DNA of 64,000 nt, from assembly GCA_019914945.1 (NCBI GenBank), contig CM034101.1:4661188-4725187 (forward strand). Reading direction: 5' to 3'. This DNA is from Typha latifolia. Its lineage: Eukaryota; Streptophyta; Magnoliopsida; Poales; Typhaceae. A program made the position numbers and the translations under genes. A model generated the notes under the pieces. That model did not search any database. It was given only the letters and a program-made list of their open reading frames with translations, and was not told the origin of the DNA. Below are positions 1 to 12,785 of the stretch, one piece after another; position 1 is the stretch's first letter, and each line of letters starts with the position of its first letter.

Positions 1-551
1 AGCTTTTAGAATTCAATGTTTTGCACAATGTTTTGAAAGGCGTGGCGGTTTGCGGGTGATCACCCCACCACATAGCACCTAGGCGATATGTGGGCGCCAA
101 GGCGGGTGCTAAGATAGTTTAGCATTTTTTAAATATAAAAAATTAAAAAATAATCATATATAATATATACTATATAAAATATTAACAATAATTCCTTTAG
201 CATAACAGAAACTAATTCACAAGCAGCAATCACAGTTACCAACAAAACATACATACTAGCAAATAGTAATCACAAACATTAATCCATAAATATTAATCAC
301 ATATTTACAATAAACAAATAGTAATCTCTCTAAGGCTCTTAGTAAAATAGCAATAGCAAACATACAAAAAAAAACAATTACACCTATTCTACTGATTAAA
401 AAAAAGAAATAAAAATAACACCAAAACTGCCAAGGCGGCCTGCCCTTTGGGGTGCTGCCTTCTTTGTTTGTGGGATGGCTGCTTTTCAATACACTGTGTT
501 TGCACAGCAAAGAACTTATAAAACTGTAGACATAATTATACTAAGATATAC
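1..551 (-). other. SEC3 intron 5 (partial), repeat-rich
   Basis: This lies downstream of SEC3 exon 5 on the minus strand and opens with its donor (GTATAT). It is AT-rich. A GC-rich block around 40-120, with short motifs such as CACCTAGGCG and GGGCGCCAAGGCGGG, looks like a transposon remnant. A GC-rich stretch at 425-490 has an open minus frame, but it matches nothing I recall of the next SEC3 exon, so no sixth exon is assigned. Confidence 0.45.
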
Positions 552-2991
552 CTTTGCCCAAAGAGCCATCTCAACAATATCAACACCAACAACTTTGGGA
601 AGTCGACCCAATATCTCCTTGCACATGTTTAAAATGAAAAGAAGTAGACGGTTCCTACAAAGAAGAGAAGGAAAAAGAATAAAACAAAGGTGAATATGGA
701 AATTGATCAATGTATTCTTTTCAATTTTATTTATTTATCAACCTAATCTCACACTCACACTCACATATAACAATATATCAGGTACATATCCATAACAAAA
801 TAAAGGTCTTGGGGAAATTTGTCACATTATCTCTTTCTTCCTTTATAGTCAAACACAGAGCAGAGAAGTAACACATACAGACCAAACTATATATGAAGTT
901 TTATGCATGTCCATTTGTGAATGCTTTGTGTTCGTGAGAGCATGTAAAAAGAAAATATCAACAGAAGGAATTGGCAGAAGACATAGCATAATGACACTTT
1001 TAAAGAAACTACCTGTCATCAATGTTGCGCATTGTCCACTGAGGAGGAGCAACACTTTGGGCTCTAAGATTGTCAAATCCCTGAATGATATTTGGAAACA
1101 TTGAAGAGGATCAATGAGAAATATCACAACTACATCTTTTGCAGCCCATTACTTAGGAACTGAGGCTCCTTCTTATAGATAAACATGTATGAAGCCTGGA
1201 ACAAAATTGGGGAAAGAAAATTACCAGAATGAATGTACATCCAGTAGCATCATTTGAAATAACCTCCACCTTTGTAAGATGCTTTAGTTTGTACAGTTTT
1301 GCTGACTGGAGATGCAAGAAAGGACATGTGAAGGAAATAATCAGCCTTTTTTTCTTCATATTATAATACGTCTTATATGTTAAAGCAGTGACTGCTCAAT
1401 AATATTGAGAGTTATTTATCAGCATTTAATTTTTCATTAAATGGAAAATAACCTCAAGAACTGCTCCAGATGAATACTTCAAGACTCGAAGAAAAGCTTT
1501 AGTTGCCTGACCTTTCGATGAATTTTTAGCTGCATGAAACAGCTCCTAGTTAAAACATGCATCAAGAACACTACACACACATAGATACATAGATAATCAC
1601 TCAACATATTTCATGATCCAGAATTGCAGACTGAAGAAATTATTACGTGCTATGCAAGTATGCTTATTATGTATGTCTAACTTGTATCTTTACAACATAA
1701 GTATACATGTCAGTATGGTAACTAGATATGACAAGAGTATATGTTCTTTAACAGTGAAAGCAGTTGTAAGTAGAAAAGTGAAACCAGCCACCTATGGAAT
1801 TCTCTCTATCATTAACTTCACTGCCACCAAAATGGCTAGGACTAATATGCAATCCTTCAAGAATTCTCCTATCGGCTCTCACCATACTATTCTTATTAGA
1901 ATGAACATTTCAGAACAGAACTACTAGACAACTCATGCATCATGGGTTGTGTAGGTAAAACATAGGAAAGCATGCAGAAGCCCTCCCAGCGAACTAGAGG
2001 TTAAAACCAAGGAGAAAATGTTGAGATTAATTCCTTTAAGATGGTTTGCACGTATTGAGCAAAGAGTACTCAAATAGTCAATAAAAGTAGTTGTCGTTAA
2101 GGGTAAATAATACCTGAAAGGATCTGGAAAGAAGCAGTCAAGAGGGATAAGATTACCTTCTAATTAACAAAAGATGTAGCCTCTAGATCGAGGTCAGAAA
2201 GAAGGAATCATATAGCCAATATTGGATATTCTGAGCTTGAGTGCCTATTATCAATTTATTATTGAGGTTCTTTACTAGTTGATTATAATTATGTGTAATC
2301 TTTCTGTGTCGCTTGGTCTAATGGTAAGCTTGACCCTCGCAAGTTACATCCTCATGGTTTCAAATCGAGAAAACTTCTTCACTTTAGTTGACCCACTTCT
2401 CAGGGTGCCGGACTTGCAACCCCATTCAGAGGCTGCCCTCAATCAGTGTAATAAGGTTATATAATAATGTATTAATGCCCCTATTAGTTGCTCCCTTTTT
2501 GTAAATCTAAAAACAGATAACATAATTTGTGCATCAAATTAAACAAACAAAAATAAAGGGAATAGCCTCTATGCAGCTTAAGAGATGCCTAAACACCTCC
2601 GAAATGTTGACATTTTATCTGAACGCAGAAATTCACAATGCAAAAGAATTTAGGAAAGCTGCAGTATATAGCAAAATGTGTAATTTACATCATCCTGATC
2701 CTTCATTTAAAATTTAACATCATCCTTTCTATACTGTAACATAAGACTCATAATTCGAAAAAATGGAGCTACAAAGGCTGCGTCAGATACAAATCAGATG
2801 AGAGGAGAGAGGGAAGGCGTACTGGTGAGGGCAAGAACCCTAGGTTTGGCGAGGCGACCCAGCTTCTCGAAGATTCCGCGGCCCTTGGCGACTCGGATCG
2901 AGAAGACCACGTCCTCCTTGCTGCCTCCGGCTGCGATAGCGGCGGCGCAGGCTCGCCGCAAGTCCATGTCGTCAGCGCTGGACTTCGCCAT
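552..2991 (-). CDS. SEC3A: Exocyst complex component SEC3, 5' part (exons 1-5)
   Basis: SEC3 is a subunit of the exocyst, the octameric complex that tethers secretory vesicles to the plasma membrane. CDS exons on the minus strand are 2823-2991, 1453-1529, 1225-1305, 1013-1080 and 552-654, giving 166 residues in one continuous frame. All four introns are GT-AG. The protein starts [18 protein letters not shown]. Exon 1 ends in KPRVLALT, exon 2 carries [16 protein letters not shown], exon 3 has [17 protein letters not shown], exon 4 has [15 protein letters not shown], and exon 5 has [20 protein letters not shown]. This order and these motifs are those of the N-terminal, membrane-binding region of plant SEC3A/B. 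The remaining two thirds or more of the protein (coiled coil and C-terminal Sec3 domain) must lie beyond the left edge. A SINE-like repeat sits in intron 1. Gene assignment is firm; the choice of paralogue is not. Confidence 0.93.
2306..2464 (+). mobile_element. tRNA-derived SINE-like element in SEC3 intron 1
   Basis: The stretch begins like a tRNA: an A-box-like TGGTCTAATGGTAAGC is followed about 30 bp later by a B-box-like GGTTTCAAATCGAG. It then runs into a non-tRNA body that ends in an AT-rich tail. This arrangement is typical of plant SINEs. I could not define target-site duplications, and the tRNA fold is not intact, so it is not called as a tRNA gene. Confidence 0.45.
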
Positions 2992-4149
2992 GGATCAAGG
3001 GATAGGGATCCGAGTAGAGATCCACCACCTCCCCGCTTCGTCTCCTCTCCTAGTTCTTGGATCGAGGCGGGGGGGGAGATTGAGATCGGACAAGGGGAGA
3101 TGCGAAATAATACGGAAAGTTTCTCGAACTACTATCATTTCTTATAAGAGTCCAAGAAAACTTGATAAAGCCGTCCTCGGACCGGACCCGAGTGAGAAAC
3201 GGGCGGGGGTCAATCGACTGGGGGCGCGCCCGAGGCCGAAGAGATCGTGTTCGATGACAGTCTGTCGTATCACGTGCGAGGCGCGTGTGTGACCTCAATG
3301 CGGGTAAGGCTGCTTCCAATTTGAGGCCCAATTAACGATCCGATTGAACATTAACAGTCAGCCCGGATTCGGGTCGGGCCTAACTAACTCCAAGTCCAAT
3401 CAGTTCACCTAGGCTGGAGTCTGATTCCGCCCAACTATTCCATATCTAAAAGCCTAACCCTTTCTTATGTACTCTGTACCTTAATCCAAGCTCGACTAAT
3501 TGCTCAAATATTAGCATGCCTAATAAATAGTTCGTACGATAGTATATTTTAACTAAATCGTTTGGCAGTTTCGGTTCAACTATGAATCGGATTAATGATG
3601 GTCATACGAGTTATAAGGAATTTAAAGTAACACTATTTCCTCTTTTTTTAATTCCTTAGTTATAAATGAGAATTTACTCGCAACAAAACAAGGGTTCCAT
3701 TCGAGGTCACTTTCGATCATCGTACTGAAAGAAGACTGGCTTTGCCATTTGTTAGAGCGATACCTTTTCTGAAGATAAGTACTAAAATACAAATAGTAAT
3801 CGTAGGAAGGCTTACATTTTTTTTTTAATCCCAGTGATATTTTTCCAGGAGATTAGAAAAAGAAAATAATTTTTCAGGAGTAGTGAGGTTAATACTGCTT
3901 GTATGCTGCTACCAATGAACATTTGTTATATGTTGATTTCATGAGAGATTAAATCACAAGAAAAATCTATCTTCCGAGTCAACTATTTTGACGGTTGGAG
4001 ATGTGATCGATAATTTGTAGCAATTACCTATTAGGTTCCCAATTTGATAGCTAAATATTTGCACCAGCAAACACAAACCCAAAGAAGAAGAAAAAAGAAT
4101 AAAGAAATTGCTAGTATTATTCCAACGACTCTATGATCACTCACCTCCA

Positions 4150-4209
<60 letters not shown>

Positions 4210-4823
4210 TGCCTCCAGAGAAGACCACGATAGCGAAGTTGCAACAATACATGCATAAACGCATTCCCATCTCCGACTCCGAGGCTGATTATTCTTATCC
4301 TATAAAATATATATCGTCTCGGTTACAGAATATATTCACTCATGCACATCAAACTAATCTAACGGAACATACACTCTCGAAGGCTGAACAAAAGTAGGGA
4401 AACGTCAGCCGCCGAGTTCCGCCAGCAAAGCCACGTGTCCTTCGCGGGTGTGCAGGTCGCGTGATCCGTGGTCAATAAAAGAATTTTTGAAAAAGCGGGG
4501 AGGACTTATCTCTTTTGCCTTTCTTTTTTTCTTTTCTACTATTATTATATATATATATATATGATATATCTTGTCCTGGCATCCAATAAAAGTCGCATTT
4601 ATTGACATCCCACCAACCCAGAAGAGAGCAGAGACTGAGGATTTAAAACGAGCTTTGGATCAGAAGAGCTCTTCTCTCTCTTCCTTCGCGCCCCTCTCAT
4701 TAAAGCGACCGGCAACACATTAAATTCTGGCATGCGACCCGCCATTAAGAGCACCCACGGCCACTGGCCCCATCCGCCCTGCCACTGCCGACATACGGTA
4801 ATATCACCCCCCCCGGTGACCGG
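2992..4823. other. Intergenic, SEC3 to ATL gene
   Basis: The first 300 bases are GC-rich and are the likely promoter and 5' UTR of the leftward SEC3 gene. Beyond 3300 the sequence is AT-rich with no supported exon. A long TA microsatellite sits at 4152-4207 and a shorter one near 4547-4561. The stretch just below 4824 is the probable 3' UTR of the ATL gene. Confidence 0.6.
4152..4207. repeat. (AT)n microsatellite, about 56 bp
   Basis: An uninterrupted AT dinucleotide tract read directly from the sequence. Confidence 0.97.
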
Positions 4824-6032
4824 CTACCCGCGGTTCAGCCTCTCCGGCGAAAGCAGCGCCTCGGGATCCCCGCACCTCATCCGGCTCGACGAGAACCCTA
4901 TTGCCGCTGCCGGCCGCATCAGGAACGTCGACGGAGACGTCATCGACCGGGTCCGGCGGGACGACGGCCCCGCGCGCTCCGAGGAGAGGGGGAGGAACCC
5001 GCGCCGCCGCATGAACGGCGACTTGCCGGCGGCGCCGCCGCGGTAGGAGCGGAAGGAAAAGACTCTGCTGCCGCCGCCGCCGCCACCGCCGCCGAAGGGC
5101 GACGGCCACCGCTTGCTCCAGAAGCTCCGTTGGCGGTACCGCCACGGGGAAGCAGTAGAAGCTTCTAACACCAACCGGTCGTTCGCGATGCTGCGCTCGA
5201 ATCCGAAGGAGTAGGATCGCTTCAACAGGAAATCCCGCCCGTTCATCCGATCCATCGGCGGCGGAGACGCGACAGCGGGGGAGATCTCCAGCTCCGCCTC
5301 GGCTATAGAGGCGGCGACCGGTGGCGGATTCGGGTAGAGGAGGATGTCCTCGAAGCTAGGACGGATCCTGGCGGCGCGCATGGGGACGAAGGGGGAGGAA
5401 TCGGATCGGATCACGGCGGTGCGGCAAAGCGGGCAGTTGGCGTGTGATCGGAGCCAGACGTCGATGCAATCGACGTGGAAGGCGTGGGAGCAAAAGGGTA
5501 GGGTTCGGAGGTAGTCGTCGTCCTCGAACTCGAGGAGGCACACGGCGCAATCGCGATTGGTGGAGGCGAGATACTTCGCCTTCGATTTGGAGAAGTGCGA
5601 GATTGGGATCGCCTTGATCGCCGCGTCGTCGAGACCGTAGGGGGAGTAGAAGTAGTCGGAGGACGACCCGAACGAGACCGCTCCGCCGCCGGATTCGAGG
5701 TCGGGAGCGGCGGCGGTGGACTGGAATAAGCGGCGCCTCCGTCTCCACCGCCGGAAGCGGCGGCGGAGTAGGCGGAGGTAGTGGGATAGGATTCGAGCGT
5801 AGAGGACGATCAAGAAGGCGGTGCCGACCACGGCCACCATGGCGATTAGTGGCGGGCTCAGGTCGGGGGCGATGCGGGCGTGGGAACCGGCAGGGTTAGA
5901 CATAGCCGGAGCCGGAGCCGAAACCGGTACCGTAACTGGAACCGGAGATGGGGCTGATCCGAATCCGAAACCCGCCTCCTTCGGCGGCGCCGCCATTGGC
6001 GATGGAGAAGGAGTGGGAGAGGACTCTCGCAT
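4824..6032 (-). CDS. ATL-family RING-H2 E3 ubiquitin ligase
   Basis: A single-exon gene of 402 residues, a membrane-anchored E3 ubiquitin ligase of the plant ATL family. An Ala/Pro/Ser-rich N-terminus is followed by one hydrophobic segment at about 60-80 and then a strongly basic stretch (about 84-101, RRRFRRWRRRRR). The family GLD motif is at 133-135. A canonical RING-H2 follows, with metal ligands C162, C165, C181, H183, H186, C189, C200 and C203; the spacing C-X2-C-X15-C-X-H-X2-H-X2-C-X10-C-X2-C is that of ATLs. The long Gly/Ser/Arg-rich C-terminal tail and the segment SPFVPMRAARIRPSFEDILL resemble the larger ATL46/47/13-type members. An in-frame Met at residue 13 is an alternative start. 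GC content is very high, as in many monocot intronless genes. The substrate is not predictable. Confidence 0.93.
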   Translation of the reverse strand: MRESSPTPSPSPMAAPPKEAGFGFGSAPSPVPVTVPVSAPAPAMSNPAGSHARIAPDLSPPLIAMVAVVGTAFLIVLYARILSHYLRLLRRRFRRWRRRRRLFQSTAAAPDLESGGGAVSFGSSSDYFYSPYGLDDAAIKAIPISHFSKSKAKYLASTNRDCAVCLLEFEDDDYLRTLPFCSHAFHVDCIDVWLRSHANCPLCRTAVIRSDSSPFVPMRAARIRPSFEDILLYPNPPPVAASIAEAELEISPAVASPPPMDRMNGRDFLLKRSYSFGFERSIANDRLVLEASTASPWRYRQRSFWSKRWPSPFGGGGGGGGSRVFSFRSYRGGAAGKSPFMRRRGFLPLSSERAGPSSRRTRSMTSPSTFLMRPAAAIGFSSSRMRCGDPEALLSPERLNRG

Positions 6033-9000
6033 CTCTTGGGTAGTTCTAAACTCCTCGCTTTCGCATGGGCTTATTACAGTTGGACGACTCTTTGAACAGT
6101 TTGTGTTAGGTGTTCCCTCGTAAGGTGTTTAAGCTAACGGACGCGTGACGACTGACGACACGAAAGGAAAGGAATTAGGCCAAGTAATTAAGATCCAACT
6201 AATTAGGGGAAAGTATGCGCACTTACTTCTTCACCCTAATTCGAATTTGGTATCGTGATTTCCTTTTGACCTCTCTATTATGATTCGTATCACCCGTCTT
6301 CTCCTTCTTTAGAAAAAGTACAACCAAACGAGATCACAAAGCTGCCGAAAAGTGTGATTAGGTTTTCGATTCTGGTTGTCTGTATAGAGTTAGTTCTAAA
6401 ATTTACTATCTATTGTCATTATGAATATATATTATTGTAGCACAAAGTAGCAGCAACCTTTCATAATTGGATTAGCTAGCTCTTCCATGCTCAAAAACAT
6501 CTTTATGTAGCATTAAAACAGTTTATGTAGGTCATAGGAAATTCTCTCACAACTAGGTTTCTTCTAAATTTATTTGCCCCACTAGTTGAGTTCTAATCCA
6601 GGTGAATACTATATATATAGGATGATTTATACATGTATACAAACTTTATTGTCTTAGATAGTGATTTCACCTTAAAACACTTTCATGACCAATTTTGAGT
6701 AAGCAGATAGAAAAACATTACCATACATAAATTACTCAATGGTCCAATGGTTTTACCATAATATTTTAATTTATTTCGAATAATAAAACTTGATTTACTT
6801 ATGTTATTCTTATTAATTCTTATTAATTTACTTATGCTATTCTTATTGGTTTACTCATATAACATAGACAGAGGCAAACTCAAACCCTAGTCAACTTAGA
6901 TCCAACAATATGTGGATCTATATCCTTAAGTTTGGGTCCCTAATCTGCCAGCGGATCTAGGTGCTTAAAAGTTATACATAGACTCAACTAAATTTTTATA
7001 TGGCGGCACATAACATGACATCATCCTTATCTTTACACTATTTCCTTTTTATTCATATCTTGTGTGGGTCTCACATCTAATGGAAAAAAGAAGAAGAGGA
7101 AACTAACTCTCCAATATCAGGTGTCTTCTTTTACTCTCTAAGTTGTAAACTAAGATCATACTATAGAAAATTATTTTTATATTTAATTCCTCCCTAATAA
7201 ACTTTATATATATATATATATATATTGTTGCTTCTTGCACGACATTAAACCTATATATTCATATAATAGGAGGAAGAATCTATGCCACCTCTCGTAGGAA
7301 ACTTTTTTGTATTTTAATTGTATGCTTATCAGCTAGTCACATTTCTGCATTATCCTATTCAAGAAACATAGTATATTAAAATATTTTTATTAGTTATCTA
7401 GTCTATTACAATAAAACTTTAAACAATATTTATGTATTTCTATATGAAATTTTAGAAGGGTACCTTAATATGCTCATCTAGGACACCAAAATATTTTGAG
7501 CCAGCCTTAGTCACAACAAATTAGAAGATGTATGAAAGAATCTAGCTTATCGCCTTGTATTCATTAGGTATGTATATACAAGAGCCTCATTGGTTATAAG
7601 TTTGTTCTCTTTGGTGAAATCATGAGATGCCAAGTATATGCATGCATGATTATATTGGATACATATTATTGTTTTTAGTCTAATCATAAAATGCCACATA
7701 AAAGAGTTGTTCATGTGCTATTTATATAGTTTGTTTGAGCAACGAAATGTCGAGTCTTGAGGAATAGAATGCTGAGTCCAAAACCACGTACACGAGAAAA
7801 TATGTTTATAACTCATTATCTAGTTACAATGTCTAGTTTGCAAGCATAAAATGATAGAAAAACTCTCAAAACTGAAGTCAAGCCAACTAACGACGTTGGT
7901 GAACAGACAGTAAGAAAGTTTCTAAGTTCAAACCTCAGCAAAAATGTATGATCATTGAAGAGTGTGTACTGTGTATTATTACTGTTAAGGGATCAGACTA
8001 ATGATCGATCTCTTGTAATTCTAAGCAACCCCATTGTTTATAGGTTTTTAATAGTTATGAGGCAAAAAGTGGATTGAGATTCAATGAGTTAAAAGCACAC
8101 CAATGCATTGGTTCTGCATATTCGCAATTATGTTGATCATGTTTGTGCTAATCGTTGATCTATCTATTGTTAGAGAATATTAGAATCGCCGTATTTACAG
8201 AATTGATGTCTCTGTTTGTATCCGGTGATATGGACTAAATCTTTGCTACTGATGTAAACGAGTCGAGCTTGATAGGTATCTTTTCTTGCTTGAGCTAGGC
8301 TTGATCCGTTCGAGCTAAAAAAGCTTAGCTCGGCTTGACTCGGGTTCAACTCGAGATCGACTCGCTAGCTCCTGGGCTAAATTTGTTGGACTATAATCTC
8401 TTGTTTTTTTTTTTAAGTCAAATATGAGAAACAAAATAACAAGACTTTGAAAGTATGAATTGAAGCTTACAACAAACTTATGATAATAAGTAAAAAATAA
8501 ATCAAAATCATTGATTAGCAAGTAAAAAAAACTTATAAGTATTACAAAACTAATAAATCAAAACCAACAAAAAGTTCTGGTAATAATATCAACGCAAGGG
8601 TTACAAACAGATGATCACTTAGATATTATCTCCACAAGGATTACAAATACAAGTAATTGATTACTTAAAAACTACCCCCAAAAATGATTATAAGCAATTG
8701 ATCACTTAAAAAAAAATTCACAAGGGTTACAAAACAAGTAAGACTCTATTACACTTCATAATTGCTACTAATAAATCTTGATTAACAGTGCCACCTTTCT
8801 CTACAAATAATTAGAGAAAAATTAGTCAAAGAAAATAATTAATATGAATACAAAAGTATCTTTCACACTAGTAATATAAATTATATTTTATAAATCATGA
8901 AAGTTCTATCGGACATTGTATCACTTTGTAAGCTTAATAAAAAGGCCGAACAATGCTCTTGTCTTTGAACTAGAATAAACGTATGTCAAAGGATTTAACA

Positions 9001-12000
9001 AGAAGATTGCTCTCTTGTGTCCTAAATTAAGCTTTTATGAGGTTATTTAAAAAGTGCTGTTAACAATGGTCTTATGCTGCAAGGAGAATTTGATTAAATA
9101 GAATATAAACCCTAGATATCAAATCTATGGTATATTATCAATATAATATTATAAAAAAATAAAATACAAAAAATAGTCATAAACATACATATTTTTAACA
9201 AAAAATTATTAAAATATGGGTTAAGAAAACCACAAATCATATACGAGATCGAACTTATTATTAAAACTAAATGTAGCAGTTACAAGATAAACTTAAATAC
9301 CACTCATCGATACTCACGATTATATTTATAAAATTTTACTCGCTCTAATCTGAGATATATTACTTCCTACGAATAGTTTCCAACCTCAATAATTTTTAAA
9401 GTCGAAGATTCTATCTCAATATATCTCGAGACAAAGCTCTTGACAATTATAAGAATATAAGATGTGTAAAAAATAATTCGAACACTTCTCTCGAGAAATA
9501 TTCTAAAATCGTGATCTAAATCTCTTCAAAACTTTAAAGTGAAGACTCAAAAAAATACAAAAGTGATGCCTAATGATCAAGGATAAAGTCCTTACATACC
9601 TCCTCTAAAAATAGCTCAAATTGTTATTTAAAAGTTATCAAAATAGAAAATTCATGATTCATACAAGGTAATATTCACTCTTCGAGCATGATATTGTTCA
9701 TCCATCAATGGTTCCAATCGTTTTTCTACTGCCTGGCAACCAAAAATACTCTGAAATTTTTGTTAGAATCACATTTTTTTTTTTGTGGTCAAAACCATAT
9801 CATAAAAATATGTCCTTTTTCTTATTAAACATTTGTACACATTTAAAAATATTTTAAAACACATTGTCAATTAAATAAAACTTTACCCTTGATAATGACA
9901 AGGAAAATTAAGAATGTTGCTATGGATTCAGATTACTGGACATCTCAAGCCTTGATATACTTACATCTTAAGTGTTGCACTACATTCTTGGAGGATTATT
10001 TGAGGGTTTAGATCACCTGTAATATAGATTTTTTTTTTCTTCTTCTTCTATTGCAATGAGACCATTCCTTTCATTTGTTTTGGCATGCTTTACATGAACA
10101 TGATCCTCTGAATAACGAGATGAACTTTCATTGGAAGCAAATAGAATGTTATTATTAGCATAACATTGCTAATAATATAAAAGTCACCATTCTCCAATGA
10201 GTTCAAATTCTACAAAACTCATCTATCATTTACAACAATAACTTTTTTAAATTTTTTAAGTTAGTCTATTTCTTGATCTACTTGAGAGGACTTGCCCTTT
10301 ATTTATAATGTGTATGATTACAAAAGATATTATCAAGCATGGTATGATTACAAGAGATAATATCAAGTACAATAGATAACATCTGTTTAAAAATATACAA
10401 GTCTATCACATGATTTTGTTAGCTAATTCTTATCTAGAGAATTTGTATACACATCTTTTGCTATCTCCTCTTTAATTGTCCATGTGACATTTTGTCACTC
10501 TTTGGTAGATAAGGTGGATCACATAAGAGTTTCCACAGTGTAATCGAGCCTAACATAATCACTTGAATTGAAGACATTTTAATTTAAGCAAATTTCAAAC
10601 TAATTTTGAGCTCGAGCTCCTAAAAGAGCTGATCAAATAAATAATTTTAAGCCATAATCAATTTAAGCTAAATTTTAAGCCTTTTCTAAAATACGGATAA
10701 TCATATTAGTTTATATATTTGAATTAGGTTTTATTTTGCCTAAATCAAGCTTATTATAATTCATAACTAAACTCTATACCATCGGAGTATATAGTAATTT
10801 ACTTAAATAAAATTTTGAATATAACAAAATTAATACCATGAACTGTCACACCTCGCTTAGAGACATGACATACTATATAACTTGAAAAAATAATTTCAAG
10901 ATACATAAAACTAATGATGACAAAATTTATTTTAATAAAATAAAATTAAAATTTTAATTCAAAAATTAATCCAACTAAAAAAATACCCAAATAATTCATA
11001 AGGATCAACAATCACTAATTTGACATAATAAAAATTTAAATAACTAAAATTAATCCATAGGCTTCCAAAATCCAACCTTAAAAGATTTTAATCTATTGCA
11101 AAAAAAGATATTTAATAAGCTCGATGCTCAACAAATCATCTCACTTTATTTATGAATATTCCAACAATAAAAAAAAATCAGTAAGTGATATGTATAATAT
11201 AGTGCACAAGGGATCATAACTAGGGCTATTACAAAAGCTTGTGAGACTCGTTAGCTTGGCTCAAGCTCTAAATAAGCTAAGTCAAGCTTAGTTTTCTAAC
11301 TCAAAATACTAATCAAGTCGAGTCGAACTAAACTCAAATAGTAATAGCTCGGCTCGAATTAGCTATATATTTATTTATTTATTTAAATTTATAGCAATAT
11401 GTTATAGCACTCTTGGTAAGACACTTTAATCTCAAATAAGATAATAAAGATTCAAATTCTATATTTTACATATAAAAAATTAATTTGGGAAATGAAGAGT
11501 TAAGAATTAATTTATATCTACCCAACACTCAAAATTAAGCCTCAAATTGTTATATTATTATAGCTAAAAATTAAAATATAATAAAAATATTAAATCCTTA
11601 AAAAGGAGCAAACCTTTGGCAGATATTTTCCTACTCATAATATATTATATATATCATAGTTGGTTGACCAACTTTGCTCTTCCATGATAACACTTGGCAA
11701 TCACTTTTAGCATCAAGCAACCACCTCATTTTCTCCTGTCGGTAAGTCGGTTGGCATATCTCCATGAGCTCTCAACTTGCCAAAATGTAGCACAATTTGA
11801 TCCCCTTGGTTGGCATTGGCATAACCCACCACCATCCACTGCTTATCTTGAAATATATATATCGAATCGAATCGAGTGCTATGTGGAACGCAGTGAGTAA
11901 GAATGTACGATATATGAATTGCGGGAGGTGAAAGATGATCGATTTAGTTATTTGAATCATTTTAATTGTACTAGCTGTCTGATACACATCTACGTATTTA

Positions 12001-12289
12001 TATCTATTTCATATAGAAATTAGATTTGAAATAGAATATAGACTTATTTTAGGATAAAAGAAATCTGTATTAAAATAATTTGGGCTAAGTTACTTAAAAA
12101 AGAATTTCCCAATTTAGTTTCCCTTTTTTTTTTTTACAAAATCTTATTCGACATTTAGCATAATATATATTTATTAATTAAAAGAAAATTATTCTAAAAT
12201 ATCACTTATTTGGGCGCTATCTAAACTGCCATAAGTAGTATAAGAATGAATGGACTCACGGATATGATTGTGACCGTGATTTTGCCCAT
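6033..12289. other. AT-rich gene desert with repeat fragments
   Basis: No supported gene in more than 6 kb. Frames are short and lack family motifs. Visible content: a TA microsatellite at about 7205-7225, and AT-rich sequence carrying fragments rich in GAGCTCG/AAGCTTGG words at about 8255-8350, 10597-10700 and 11221-11375. These fragments resemble the hAT-like element at 42619-43124. About the first 100 bases next to 6033 are the probable 5' flank of the ATL gene. Confidence 0.6.
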
Positions 12290-12785
12290 GATTTTCTGCT
12301 GATAATATTTGGATAAAGGGCGGAAACCCGGATAAGATTAAGGACACGTGGCGGTCTGCGGACCGTTGTTATAGGGATGGGCGCAACTTTTGATCTCCAC
12401 CATCCCACCACCGGAAGTGCGCGCTTCCGGTTCCGGATGCCCACTGCCTTTATTGTCTACTACGTACACTCAAGTAGGGTGGACCAGAGGGCAAAAAAAG
12501 CTCGGCGATCGGACGGTGAGGGGCGGTGCGAAGTGGTCCACTTGGGACCATTTTGACCTTTTGATCGCCGGACCCACAGAAGAAAGAACGGCTATCACCA
12601 CGTCATGTCGTTTGTGGACCCTGGAGATCCACACACACACTCTCTTCGACTGCACCCATCGCCCTCCTCGTCGGGGACGGACCCACGGAAAGCGACGGTC
12701 GAGATTAAATGGTCCACGAATATTCCTACACACCATTAGTGGTCCCACTCAGGTGGTCATCTTATGGGCAGCGATATATATATGA
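12290..12785. other. Isolated GC-rich, promoter-like block without a gene
   Basis: About 500 bp of GC-rich sequence in an AT-rich desert. It holds a G-box (CACGTG, 12345-12350) followed by GGC, and a TATA-like ATATATATATG around 12772-12783, but no convincing ORF follows. Open frames on both strands overlap and resemble no protein family known to me. It could be a distal promoter piece of the CASP-like gene 0.9 kb away, or the remnant of a lost gene or element. Confidence 0.35.

Noticed and set aside
425..500. Possible SEC3 exon 6
   Set aside because: An acceptor-like AAACACAG and open frames exist, but the peptide does not resemble the SEC3 sequence expected after MALWAK.
2306..2380. Functional tRNA gene
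   Set aside because: Box motifs are present, but no intact acceptor stem or cloverleaf can be drawn; a SINE head fits better.
4031..4270. Open frame with Ile-Tyr repeats
   Set aside because: Artefact of the (AT)n microsatellite.
12256..12785. Open frames of 90-130 codons
   Set aside because: Overlapping frames on both strands with no family resemblance; composition alone explains them.
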